From positions 62,001 to 126,000 of the forward strand of contig NZ_QKWJ01000002.1 of the NCBI RefSeq assembly GCF_003353055.1: 64,000 nt of DNA, written 5' to 3'. The DNA comes from Cupriavidus lacunae (GTDB lineage: Bacteria; Pseudomonadota; Gammaproteobacteria; Burkholderiales; Burkholderiaceae). This document shows positions 15,937 through 23,979 of the stretch, in pieces. Numbering within the stretch: position 1 is the stretch's first letter; the number at the start of each line of letters is the position of its first letter. A program made the translations under genes and the position numbers. The notes beneath the pieces are model-generated. The model had not been told where the DNA came from. It worked only from the letters and a program-made list of their open reading frames with translations, and searched no databases.

Positions 15937-17223
15937 ATGATGACAAGCTTCAAGGCGCCCCCCAACGCATCGCCCGCGGCAAGCGGCCCGATTGCCGGCT
16001 TCCTCAATACCGACTGGAACCCGCGCGACGTGCCGCCTGGCACGGTGACCCGCAACGTCGTGCTGCGCACGGAAGATGGCGCCGCCACGGGTGGCTCGCT
16101 CTACGCCGCGGGCCAGCCGGATACGGTGGTCTGCATCATGCATCCGCGTGAATTCATGGCTTGCCACTACCTGATTCCCGACATCGTGGAGGCGGGGTAC
16201 GCGGCCTGGTCGCAGTCTCCGCGTTCGGTCGGCAACGACCAGCGCCTGGAGCACGAGTTCGCGCTTTACGACGTCGCGGCAGGCGTGCGCTACCTGCGTG
16301 AAGCGGGCTTTCGCCGCATCGTGCTGTTGGGCAACTCAGGAGGTAGCGGGTTGTACGCCTTGTATGTCCAGCAATCCAACGCAGCCCCCGAGGCGCGCAT
16401 TGCCCGGACGCCCGGCGGCCGTGCCACCAGTCTCTTGTCTGCGACGCTGCCAGCGGTGGACGGCGTCGTCTTTGTCGCCCCGCACCCGGGGCAGGGCGTG
16501 CTGCTGCAAGGTTGCATCGACCCGGCTGTGACCGATGAATGCGACCCCCTTTCCGTCGATCCGGCGCTTGACGCGTTCGCGGCTGCCAATGGCTTTGCGC
16601 CGGCCCCTCAGTCCTCCGCTTATCACGTCGGCTTTGTCGTGCGGTATCGCGCTGCGCAGGCCGCGCGGGTACAGCGCCTCGACAACGTGGCCAGGACCAT
16701 GATTGCCGAGCGCATGGACGCCCGCGCCGAAGTGAAGCGCAATCCCGGGACCGTCAGCGATGCCATCCGCCGCCGCGCCGCCCACACGCAGCTCTTCACC
16801 GTGTGGCGCACCGATGCAGACCTGCGCTGCTTCGACCTGTCGCTCGATCCGTCCGACCGCAAGTACGGGTCGCTCTGGGGCGCGGATCCGTTCGCTTCCA
16901 ACTACGGTTCAGTCGGCTTCGCACGTGTCTGCTCGCCCGAGAGCTGGTTGTCGACGTGGTCGGGGCTTTCGTCGAATGCGGCGCTGTACCGGACTGCCCC
17001 GGCTATTCACCAGCCTGCGCTGTTGATCGAATATACGGCCGACCAGGCCTGCTTCCCAGGCGTCATCGCGGACATCTTCCACAGCATTGCCAGCACTGAC
17101 AAGCAGCACCACCGCGTTCGCGGCGACCATCACGGCCGCGCACTGGTCAAGGGCGACGAGCCTGGCCGCTACGCGGCGGGCCGCTTGCTGCAGACATGGC
17201 TGCGCGAGACCTTTCCTCAGTAA
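15937..17223 (+). CDS. Alpha/beta hydrolase-fold protein, first gene of the aromatic cluster
   Basis: This 428-residue protein has a nucleophile-elbow motif LLGNSGGSGLYALY (about 130-143), so serine is the likely nucleophile, preceded by a long strand-helix pattern typical of alpha/beta hydrolases. A late histidine in VRGDHHGRALVKGDEPGRY could complete the triad. No signal peptide is visible. ATG 15937 and ATG 15940 are adjacent, after an ACGGAG site. Possible jobs are cleavage of a ring-fission product or of an aryl-CoA thioester, or release of an aromatic acid from an ester. It leads the operon whose later genes encode an aryl-AMP ligase, a flavoprotein hydroxylase and a maleate-isomerase-like enzyme. 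Exact substrate unknown. Confidence 0.75.
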   Translation: MMTSFKAPPNASPAASGPIAGFLNTDWNPRDVPPGTVTRNVVLRTEDGAATGGSLYAAGQPDTVVCIMHPREFMACHYLIPDIVEAGYAAWSQSPRSVGNDQRLEHEFALYDVAAGVRYLREAGFRRIVLLGNSGGSGLYALYVQQSNAAPEARIARTPGGRATSLLSATLPAVDGVVFVAPHPGQGVLLQGCIDPAVTDECDPLSVDPALDAFAAANGFAPAPQSSAYHVGFVVRYRAAQAARVQRLDNVARTMIAERMDARAEVKRNPGTVSDAIRRRAAHTQLFTVWRTDADLRCFDLSLDPSDRKYGSLWGADPFASNYGSVGFARVCSPESWLSTWSGLSSNAALYRTAPAIHQPALLIEYTADQACFPGVIADIFHSIASTDKQHHRVRGDHHGRALVKGDEPGRYAAGRLLQTWLRETFPQ

Positions 17224-17256
17224 CGCAACCCACCAATCCGATCCGGAGACGCAACG

Positions 17257-17913
17257 ATGTTTGCAAGTACCGCTTCACCAGAGGCCGGCGCGCCGCTGTG
17301 CCTGCACGGCGTCGACCATACCGCCAGGCCGACCTGGCGCCTGAAGGAAACCGTCGCGTTCTACCGCGACATCCTGGGCCTGCCACTCATTCACACGATC
17401 TCGGCGCGCGGCTGGGGCCCGGCGACACATCCGGATTTCCTGCACTTCTTCTTCGACAGTGGCAAGGGCAGCACCATCGCCTTCTTCTACTACCTTGGCA
17501 GTGAGGAGCCGGACGGATTCGCCGGCCGCGACACCCGTCCCCCGTTCCCGGACGACCACGTCTCCGATGCCACCCACACGGCGTGGCTGGTCGATACGCA
17601 GGAAGAACTGCTGGCATGGAAGGCGCGCCTGGAAGCGCGTGGCGTGGAGGTGTCCACCGAGACCGCGCACGAGGTGATCGAGTCGATCTACTTTCGCGAC
17701 CCCAATGGCTACTTCATCGAGATCACGCGCAAGCTTCGCCCCCTTGCAGCGCTGGACGCGCGTGACGCCGATGCGACGCTGGCCGCCGCGATCGAACTGG
17801 AGGACGAGGCCCGCGCCAGTCAGGCACGCGTGACCTCGATTGACGATATCTGGCTGCGCAAGGCAGAGATCCTGAGCCGCCGCCTGGACCTGGGGCAGGA
17901 GTGTCACGCATGA
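17257..17913 (+). CDS. VOC-superfamily (glyoxalase/extradiol-dioxygenase fold) protein
   Basis: The protein has 218 residues. The vicinal-oxygen-chelate domain covers about 15-160. Likely metal ligands are the His of LHGVDHTARPTW (about 17-28), the His of ATHTAWLVDTQEELLAW and the Glu of YFIEIT (about 155-160), all in the positions expected for a VOC metal site. The protein ends with a charged helical tail (about 165-218). VOC proteins include extradiol dioxygenases, glyoxalases and isomerases, so a ring-cleaving or isomerising role is possible here, but no dioxygenase signature can be claimed. The stop overlaps the next gene by ATGA. Confidence 0.78.
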   Translation: MFASTASPEAGAPLCLHGVDHTARPTWRLKETVAFYRDILGLPLIHTISARGWGPATHPDFLHFFFDSGKGSTIAFFYYLGSEEPDGFAGRDTRPPFPDDHVSDATHTAWLVDTQEELLAWKARLEARGVEVSTETAHEVIESIYFRDPNGYFIEITRKLRPLAALDARDADATLAAAIELEDEARASQARVTSIDDIWLRKAEILSRRLDLGQECHA

Positions 17914-18182
17914 GCCAGTTTTCCCTGCGACTCTTCGTGCTGAATGTGCCCGAGTTCGCCTCGCTGACGGAAGCCGCACGCCGCTTGCCGGCTTGCCATG
18001 TCAGCGACCTCGGCGACTATACCGTGATCGCCGCCAGTGAGCCGATTGAGTTCGGGCGTCGCGCACTGGGGCTGAAGCCCGCTGTCTGGTACGGTCTGTT
18101 CACCGGCGGCCTGGATGGCAGGATCGAATCGTTCGGCCGCGATACCGTGCGCATCGTGCCGCGCGGTCATGAGACGGCCTGA
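17910..18182 (+). CDS. Conserved small protein of unknown function in the aromatic cluster
   Basis: A 90-residue protein beginning MSQFSLRLFVLNVPEFASL. It has alternating beta-strand and helix segments and no membrane helix. The pattern resembles a ferredoxin-like alpha+beta barrel such as those in small isomerases or dimeric alpha-beta barrel proteins, but no family signature is recognised. Its start overlaps the VOC gene stop by ATGA and it lies 28 bp before the ligase, so it is translated as part of the operon. It could be a small subunit or an isomerase acting on a pathway intermediate. Function unknown. Confidence 0.7.
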   Translation: MSQFSLRLFVLNVPEFASLTEAARRLPACHVSDLGDYTVIAASEPIEFGRRALGLKPAVWYGLFTGGLDGRIESFGRDTVRIVPRGHETA

Positions 18183-18210
18183 TAAGCAGGATACAAAGCG
18201 GGAGGCAAAC

Positions 18211-19923
18211 ATGACCGGCATTCAGTTTCCGATCGAAGGCGTGGCATATTGCCCGCCGGCGGACGCAGCAAGGTACTTCGACACCGGCGCGTGGGTGGAC
18301 GACACCCTCGGCGGGGCGCTGCGCAAGACCGCGCGGCGCGACGGGGATCGCCTGGCCTTTATCAGCGACGAGCGCTCGATCACCTTCGCCGAACTAGACC
18401 ACCGCAGCGAGCGCCTGGGCGCCGCGCTGCATCAGCTCGGTCTCAGGCCCGGGGATCGCGCGATCTTCCAGATGGGGACCACGATCGATACCGTCATTGC
18501 GTTGATGGGCTGCTACAAGGCGGGCGTGGTGCCGGTGTGTGCCGTGCCGCAATACCGTGAAGTCGAGATCGGGCAGTTGTCCGCGCAGTCGGAGCCGCGC
18601 GCCTATTTCGTGCAGGGCGACTTCAGTGCCTTCGACCTTGCCGGCCTTGCGCGGGGCATGGCGCAGCGTTATCCGTCGCTGCGGCACCTGATCGTCGCGC
18701 GCGGCAGCCCGATGCCCGCACGAGACTCGCACCAAGAGCACGACCTGGACGGCCTGATCGACGGCATATCCTATGAGCAGGCGGTGGACGTGCTGGCCCG
18801 GGTAGCGATTGGCAGCGAGGATGTGCTGAGCTTCCAGTTGTCCGGGGGCACCACCGGCGTGCCGAAGATCATTCCGCGCTTCCATGCCGAGTACATCGGC
18901 CATGCGCTCGCCTGCATGCGCCAGCTCGGCCAGACCGAGGACAGCCGGCTGATCTGGTCATTGCCGTTGATGCATAACGCTGGCCAGCTCTACGTACTGG
19001 TTCCCGCCGTGGCCGGTGGCATGACATCGGTATTGATGCCACGCGTGGATATCGCGCGCATGCTGCAACTGATCGCGTTGCATCGCGTCACGCATGGCAT
19101 GTCCATCGGACCGGTTGCACCGCAGATGATCGCTTACCAGGATACCGCGCGGCACGATCTTTCATCGCTGGAACTGTTCGGGACGATGACGCGTGCCGAC
19201 GCCCTGGAAGCGCACCTCGGGGTGCCTTGCTTCAACCTGTTCGGCACGACCGAAGGACTGCTCCTGGGCGCCGGCGCACGCTTGCCCGCGGGGATCCGTC
19301 ATGGCACGCAAGGCTTCTCCGGCTGCCCGGATGACGAGATTCGCCTGCTGGTCCCGGGCACGGATGAGCCGGCGCCGCAGGGAACGCCGGGCGAACTCTG
19401 TTTCCGCGGCCCGTCGAGCCTGCGCGGCTACTACAAGGCGCCGGAGGCCACGGCGCAATCGCTGACCCGTGATGGCTTCGTGCGCTCCGGTGACCTCATG
19501 ACCGAGCATGTGATCGATGGCTACCGTTGCTTCGCCTTTGAAGGCCGCCTGCGCGACAACGTGAATCGCGGCGGCGAGAAGATCGGATCGGAAGAAGTGG
19601 AGGCCTATGTCAGTCGCCATCCGGCGGTGGCGGACGCCAAGCTGGTGGCAATGCCTGACCCGCTATACGGCGAGAAGGGCTGCATTTACCTGATCCTGCG
19701 CGCCGGGCATGCGGCGCCGGACGTCGCGGATCTTGCGGCATTCCTGGTCGCCCAGGGACTCGCAAAGTTCAAATGCCCCGAGCGCATCGAAGTGGTCGAG
19801 GAGTTTCCGGTGACCCGGGTCGGCAAGGTCGACAAGGCTGCGCTGCGGGCGATGGTGGTACGCCGGCTCGAAGTGGAGGCGAGCATAGCCGGGACAGATG
19901 TACCGGGGAGGATGTCCGCATGA
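18211..19923 (+). CDS. Aryl-AMP / aryl-CoA ligase (2,3-dihydroxybenzoate-AMP ligase-like, ANL superfamily)
   Basis: The ligase has 570 residues from ATG 18211, which has GGGAGG upstream. The adenylation P-loop is SGGTTGVPKIIPR (about 213-225), which is closer to EntE/DhbE stand-alone aryl-AMP ligases than to fatty-acid CoA ligases. Further ANL motifs are FNLFGTTEG (about 345-353), SGDLM, and a C-terminal lysine in the VGKVDKAALR hinge (about 540-549). It should activate a benzoate-type acid as AMP ester and pass it to CoA. No peptidyl-carrier protein or siderophore gene is nearby, so a catabolic role is more likely than siderophore synthesis. It is followed by an aryl-CoA-hydroxylase-like flavoprotein. 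Confidence 0.85.
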   Translation: MTGIQFPIEGVAYCPPADAARYFDTGAWVDDTLGGALRKTARRDGDRLAFISDERSITFAELDHRSERLGAALHQLGLRPGDRAIFQMGTTIDTVIALMGCYKAGVVPVCAVPQYREVEIGQLSAQSEPRAYFVQGDFSAFDLAGLARGMAQRYPSLRHLIVARGSPMPARDSHQEHDLDGLIDGISYEQAVDVLARVAIGSEDVLSFQLSGGTTGVPKIIPRFHAEYIGHALACMRQLGQTEDSRLIWSLPLMHNAGQLYVLVPAVAGGMTSVLMPRVDIARMLQLIALHRVTHGMSIGPVAPQMIAYQDTARHDLSSLELFGTMTRADALEAHLGVPCFNLFGTTEGLLLGAGARLPAGIRHGTQGFSGCPDDEIRLLVPGTDEPAPQGTPGELCFRGPSSLRGYYKAPEATAQSLTRDGFVRSGDLMTEHVIDGYRCFAFEGRLRDNVNRGGEKIGSEEVEAYVSRHPAVADAKLVAMPDPLYGEKGCIYLILRAGHAAPDVADLAAFLVAQGLAKFKCPERIEVVEEFPVTRVGKVDKAALRAMVVRRLEVEASIAGTDVPGRMSA

Positions 19924-20717
19924 TCTCTCGGCAACCCATTCCACCAAGGCAAACCAGCATGAACAGTCGTACCTACCGTATCGGGCAAATCGTGCCCAGT
20001 TCCAACACCACGATGGAGACCGAGATCCCGGCGATGCTGCGCACGCGGGAGCAGGTCCTGCCGGAGCGTTTCACCTTCCATGCAAGCCGCATGCGCATGC
20101 ATCGCGTAGTGCGCGAAGAACTGGAGGCCATGAACCGCGAGGGACTGCGCTGTGCCGCCGAACTGGCCGACGCGCGCGTCGACGTGATGAGCACGGCCTG
20201 CCTGGTTGCCATCATGGCCATGGGTCCCGGCTACCACCGTCAGGTGGAGCAGGACCTGCTGCGCGTGGCACGCGAGAACCACTGTGACGCGCCCGTGATG
20301 ACATCGGCCGGTGCACTGGTCGCGGGCCTGAGGTCGATGGGCGCGAGCCGGATTGCCCTGATGGCGCCGTACATGAAGCCGCTGACCGAGGCGGTGGTCA
20401 AGTACATCGAGCACGAAGGCATCGAAGTGCTGGACGCGCTGTCATTCGAGATTCCTGACAACCTGGAAGTCGGGCGTCGCAATCCCATGGAGTTGCTGGA
20501 GGACGTCAAGCGCCTGAACACGGCCAATGTCGACGTCGTGGTGCTGTCGGCCTGCGTGCAGATGCCATCGCTGCCCGCGATCCAGGCGGCGCAGGACGCC
20601 CTCGGCCTCCCGGTCACATCGACGGCCGTTTGCACGGTCCGCCAGATGCTGGAGCACCTCGACCTGGCACCGGTCGCCCCCAACGCCGGCGCGCTCCTTG
20701 CGCCGGCCAGCAAGTAA
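19920..20717 (+). CDS. Maleate cis-trans isomerase / arylmalonate-decarboxylase-like (Asp/Glu racemase superfamily)
   Basis: The protein has 265 residues from ATG 19920. It carries IGQIVPSSNTTMETEIP (substrate phosphate/carboxylate loop), one catalytic cysteine in MSTACLVAIMA and the second in VLSACVQMPS, the two-cysteine pair of maleate isomerase, which converts maleate to fumarate. ATG 19920 overlaps the ligase stop (ATGA) and has GGGGAGG 8 nt upstream; ATG 19959 is an alternative that would give the more usual 252-residue length. A maleate isomerase here means a pathway whose ring-cleavage product ends in maleate, as for gentisate or 2,5-dihydroxypyridine routes. Arylmalonate decarboxylases have only one of the two cysteines in place. 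Confidence 0.85.
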   Translation: MISRQPIPPRQTSMNSRTYRIGQIVPSSNTTMETEIPAMLRTREQVLPERFTFHASRMRMHRVVREELEAMNREGLRCAAELADARVDVMSTACLVAIMAMGPGYHRQVEQDLLRVARENHCDAPVMTSAGALVAGLRSMGASRIALMAPYMKPLTEAVVKYIEHEGIEVLDALSFEIPDNLEVGRRNPMELLEDVKRLNTANVDVVVLSACVQMPSLPAIQAAQDALGLPVTSTAVCTVRQMLEHLDLAPVAPNAGALLAPASK

Positions 20718-20727
20718 GAGGCTTACC

Positions 20728-21885
20728 ATGAATGTCGTCGTTATCGGAGGCGGGCCGGCCGGCCTGTTCTTCTCGCTGTTGCTCAAACAGCGCCATCCTG
20801 AAGATCATATCGTCGTGCACGAGCGCTACGAGGCGGGCGCCACCTACGGCTGGGGCGTTGTGTTTTCGGACATCGCCCTGTCCTTCCTGGAGGACGCGGA
20901 TCCGGCGTTCTTCCGGAAATTCACCGCGCATCACCAGCGTTGCGACTATATGGAGGTCACCCACAAAGGGGTGCGGATGCCGCTGCATAACAACCACTTT
21001 TCGCGCACCTCGCGCATCGACCTCTTGCGCGTGCTGCAGCAAGCGTGCGCCGATGCCGGCGTCGAAGTTCACTACGGCAGCCGCGTGTGCGACCCGGCCG
21101 AGTTGCCGGACGCCGACATCATCGTGGCGGCGGACGGCGTCAACAGCGAGGTGCGGACCCGGTTGGCGGAGCACTTTCAGCCGAGCTTCGATGTGCGCCG
21201 CAACAAGTTTGCCTGGTACGGTACTCATCAACTGTTTCACCCCGTCTCCCTGATCTTCCGGGAGACCGGGCACGGGGTATTCATGGCGCACGCATATCAG
21301 TACAGCGATACATTGTCGACCTTCCTTGTGGAAGTGGACCCCGAGACCTGGCATCGCGCGGGACTGGATACAGCCACTGAAGAGGAGAGTCGCGCATACT
21401 GCGAACGGGTCTTCGCGGAAGACCTAGGTGGTCACTCACTGCTGGGGAATCGCTCCAACTGGTTTCAGGCGAGCGTGGTACGCAACGAACACTGGTCGCA
21501 TGGCAAGGTGGTATTGCTGGGCGACGCGCTGCGCAGCGTGCATTTCTCGCTGGGCTCCGGCACCCGCATGGCGATGCAGGACGCGATTGCGCTCTGCGAT
21601 GCGGTTTGCGCGCATCGCGATGACGTGCAGGTCGCGTTCCAGGCGTTCGAGAACAGCCGGCGCGGCGCGTCAGCCAGGTTCCAGGACGCGGCCCGCCGCA
21701 GCCTCGACTGGTACGAGTCAGTCGACAGCAAGATGCACCTCGATCCGGTAGCGTTTGCCTATGACTACATGCTGCGCACCGGCAGGGTCACGCATGAAGA
21801 CCTGCGCCAGCGCGACCCCGGGTTTATCGCCCGCGTGGAGGCGGGTGGCTATCACCATCCCGTCGACGCACCCGCGGCGGCATAG
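20728..21885 (+). CDS. FAD-dependent aryl-CoA-hydroxylase-like monooxygenase (salicylyl-CoA 5-hydroxylase / anthraniloyl-CoA monooxygenase N-terminal domain type)
   Basis: The flavoprotein has 385 residues. The N-terminal FAD-binding fold begins MNVVVIGGGPAGLFFSLLL (GxGxxG), the conserved YGWGVVFSD segment follows (about 41-49), and the second FAD motif is GKVVLLGDALRSVHFSLGSG (about 260-279). These motifs match single-domain flavoproteins such as SdgC-type salicylyl-CoA 5-hydroxylase and the monooxygenase half of anthraniloyl-CoA monooxygenase, more than they match free salicylate hydroxylases. With the aryl-CoA ligase upstream this suggests hydroxylation of a CoA-activated aromatic acid, using NAD(P)H and O2. 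It is cytoplasmic and complete. Confidence 0.85.
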   Translation: MNVVVIGGGPAGLFFSLLLKQRHPEDHIVVHERYEAGATYGWGVVFSDIALSFLEDADPAFFRKFTAHHQRCDYMEVTHKGVRMPLHNNHFSRTSRIDLLRVLQQACADAGVEVHYGSRVCDPAELPDADIIVAADGVNSEVRTRLAEHFQPSFDVRRNKFAWYGTHQLFHPVSLIFRETGHGVFMAHAYQYSDTLSTFLVEVDPETWHRAGLDTATEEESRAYCERVFAEDLGGHSLLGNRSNWFQASVVRNEHWSHGKVVLLGDALRSVHFSLGSGTRMAMQDAIALCDAVCAHRDDVQVAFQAFENSRRGASARFQDAARRSLDWYESVDSKMHLDPVAFAYDYMLRTGRVTHEDLRQRDPGFIARVEAGGYHHPVDAPAAA

Positions 21886-21975
21886 CCGTACCCCGAGGCG
21901 AAGTTCTCGCAAAGCACCGCTGTACCGCACAAGCCGCAGCATAGCGACTGTGCGCTGACCATCCCAGGAGACAAC

Positions 21976-23397
21976 ATGACTGCCCCAATCGCCCCCCATG
22001 GCGCGGCGGCCGGCGCGCCTGCGCGCGACGCCGTCAACGTACGCGAGTTCATTGACGCGGCACGCTTATCCCGTTTGCAGTTGCGCATCATCGCTCTGTG
22101 CTTTGCGATCGTCGCACTGGACGGCTTCGATATTGCCATCATCGGTTTCCTTGCCCCCCATATCCGCAGCGAATGGTCCCTGTCGATGGTGGCGTTGGGG
22201 CCGCTATTCTCAGCCGGGTTGCTCGGGCTGATGACCGGCGCCTTTTTCTGTGGTCCCTTGGCCGACCGCATTGGCCGGCGCCGTGTGCTGATCATGTCGG
22301 TGGCATGGTTCGGCGCCGCATGCGTGGCTTCGGCCGCGGCACCTGGCATCGGCTGGCTGATCGCGCTGCGATTTCTGACCGGGCTTGGGTTGGGCGGCGC
22401 CATGCCCAATGCCATCACGCTGACTGCCGAGTTCAGCCCGTCGCGGCGCCGTGGCATGTTGCTGACGGTGATGTTCTGCGGATTCTCCCTCGGTTCCGCG
22501 CTTGGAGGCGTGGTGACTGCGTACCTGATCGAACATGTCGGCTGGCGCGGTGTGCTGGCACTGGGCGGTGCGCTACCGTTGGCGCTGGTCCCGGTATTGG
22601 CGTTGGCGTTGCCGGAATCGGTACGCTACCTCGCCACGCGCGAAGGCATGCAGGCGCGGATCGCGGCCATCCTGTCGCGCGTCGATGCTGGTACGGCTTC
22701 TGCTGACGCGAGGTACGTCACCGACGAGCCGGACGGCCCCAGTTCCCCGGTCAGCCAGCTGTTTGCGTCGCGCTACCGGCAGGGGACGCTGTGGCTCTGG
22801 CTGGCGTTCTTTTGCAGCCTGCTGTTGCTGTACCTGATGATCAACTGGCTGCCGATTCTGGTACAGCGCAGCGGCCTCACGTTGAAGGAGGCGTCGATGC
22901 TTGCAGGCTTGCTGCAGGGCGGTGGTGTGGCGGGTGCCATCGTGCTGGGCGTGCTGCTGGACAGGTTCAACCCCTACGCCGTGGTGGCCGGTGCCTACAC
23001 ACTAGGGGCGATTGCCGTGGCATGCCTGGCTTCAGTGAGCGCGCCGACGGCAATGGCGGCGGCCATCTTCGTCACCGGTTTTTGCGTCAGCGGATCGCAG
23101 GTCTGCGCCAATGTGCTGGCGTCGGCGTTCTATCCGACTTCGAGCCGTGCCACAGGCGTGGCATGGGCGCTCGGCATCGGACGGGTCGGGGCCATCGCGG
23201 GCTCGCTCGGTGGCGCATGGCTGTTGTCGGCGGGCTGGAGCAACGCGGCGCTCTATCTTCTCCTGGCAGTTCCGGCAATGGTCGCGGCGGTCAGCATCTA
23301 CCGGACGGGGCGCGTCCAGCTTGCACGCAATGCCCCGGAAGCTGAAATCCGCACGGACCTCACCCGGATCGAAGCCGCTACCCAATTCCGCAAATAA
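21976..23397 (+). CDS. AAHS-family MFS aromatic acid:H+ symporter
   Basis: A permease of 473 residues with 12 predicted membrane helices. Helix 1 has LDGFDIAIIGFLAPHI, the DGFD motif conserved in the aromatic acid:H+ symporter family (BenK, PcaK, MhpT). The loop 2-3 motif is GPLADRIGRRRVL, and the central loop is charged. The ATG has a GGAGA site upstream. As the last transport gene of the TetR-controlled cluster it should bring the aromatic acid substrate into the cell for the ligase. The exact acid cannot be read from the sequence. The gene is complete and its base usage resembles the neighbours. Confidence 0.9.
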   Translation: MTAPIAPHGAAAGAPARDAVNVREFIDAARLSRLQLRIIALCFAIVALDGFDIAIIGFLAPHIRSEWSLSMVALGPLFSAGLLGLMTGAFFCGPLADRIGRRRVLIMSVAWFGAACVASAAAPGIGWLIALRFLTGLGLGGAMPNAITLTAEFSPSRRRGMLLTVMFCGFSLGSALGGVVTAYLIEHVGWRGVLALGGALPLALVPVLALALPESVRYLATREGMQARIAAILSRVDAGTASADARYVTDEPDGPSSPVSQLFASRYRQGTLWLWLAFFCSLLLLYLMINWLPILVQRSGLTLKEASMLAGLLQGGGVAGAIVLGVLLDRFNPYAVVAGAYTLGAIAVACLASVSAPTAMAAAIFVTGFCVSGSQVCANVLASAFYPTSSRATGVAWALGIGRVGAIAGSLGGAWLLSAGWSNAALYLLLAVPAMVAAVSIYRTGRVQLARNAPEAEIRTDLTRIEAATQFRK

Positions 23398-23707
23398 GGC
23401 GGTGGGCAAGAACATGAACATGACGTTTCCCAGGTTTCGCCTACGCTGACCTACCACTTCGATCGTGGCGGCCGCGTGCCACGCGATCAATGGACATCGC
23501 GCAAGCGTTCCGTGCAGTGACAGGGGCATGCGAAAACGGGGCCGTGCCGGGCCCCCGGCCTCAGATGCGGGAGATGCCTTGATGGCCTAAACTGGATGAA
23601 CGCATTTGGCTCGCGATGGCCAACAGTGTGTCGCATTCGCCCAAGCGGGCACGGGCGGGCCGAATGGCAAGCAATGTGGCGTGAAACGCTGATAGGCGGG
23701 GACTACC
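23398..23707. other. 310-bp non-coding stretch with two hairpins
   Basis: No convincing gene. At about 23458-23489 a region with GATCGTGGC and a near-complement GCCACGCGATC could form an imperfect hairpin. At 23538-23555 GGGGCC and GGCCCC are separated by GTGCCG. Either could end the aromatic operon, but neither has a U-tract. The rest looks like a leader of the cupin gene. Confidence 0.45.
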
Positions 23708-23971
23708 ATGGAACGCGATGCATTTGCCAGAGCCCTGGCCAGGGAGGGCTTTAACGAGCTCGTCACGGTGACTCGCGAAGCCGGCGCACTGGAAGAGCAC
23801 ACCCATCCGTTCGAAGCCAAGGCCCTGGTCCTGGCTGGGGAAATCCATATCCGCATTGGCAACGACGAGCGGCTTTACAGAATGGGTGAAGTGTTCCATC
23901 TGGCTCCAAATGTCCGTCACTCTGAGCGATATGGCCCGGAAGGGGTGGAGTATCTCGTCGGTAGAAAATGA
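23708..23971 (+). CDS. Small cupin-fold protein
   Basis: An 87-residue single-domain cupin. HTHPFEAKALVLAGEIHIRI (about 31-50) holds the first cupin motif with the two His and Glu metal ligands, and APNVRHSERYGPEGVEYLVG (about 66-85) holds the second motif with the third His. It is too short to be a gentisate dioxygenase (around 350 residues). Roles for such small cupins include ligand binding and minor isomerase or dioxygenase steps. It is separated from the aromatic operon by 310 bp, so membership in the pathway is not certain. The next gene is convergent, 8 bp away. Confidence 0.8.
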   Translation: MERDAFARALAREGFNELVTVTREAGALEEHTHPFEAKALVLAGEIHIRIGNDERLYRMGEVFHLAPNVRHSERYGPEGVEYLVGRK

Positions 23972-23979
23972 CGTTCAAC

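Noticed and set aside
18211..19923. Siderophore-type 2,3-dihydroxybenzoate-AMP ligase (EntE) role
   Set aside because: No carrier protein, isochorismatase or peptide synthetase is nearby, whereas aromatic catabolic genes are; only the fold similarity was kept.
19920..20717. Nicotinate-degradation (nic) cluster assignment based on the maleate isomerase
   Set aside because: No 2,5-dihydroxypyridine dioxygenase, formylmaleamate deformylase or maleamate amidase is present, and the flavoprotein resembles aryl-CoA hydroxylases more than NicC.
23561..23920. A minus-strand frame overlapping the small cupin gene
   Set aside because: No homology seen and no ribosome site; the plus-strand cupin motifs are clear.
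23708..23971. Gentisate dioxygenase for the aromatic cluster
   Set aside because: The cupin has only 87 residues and one domain, while gentisate dioxygenases have two cupin domains and about 350 residues.
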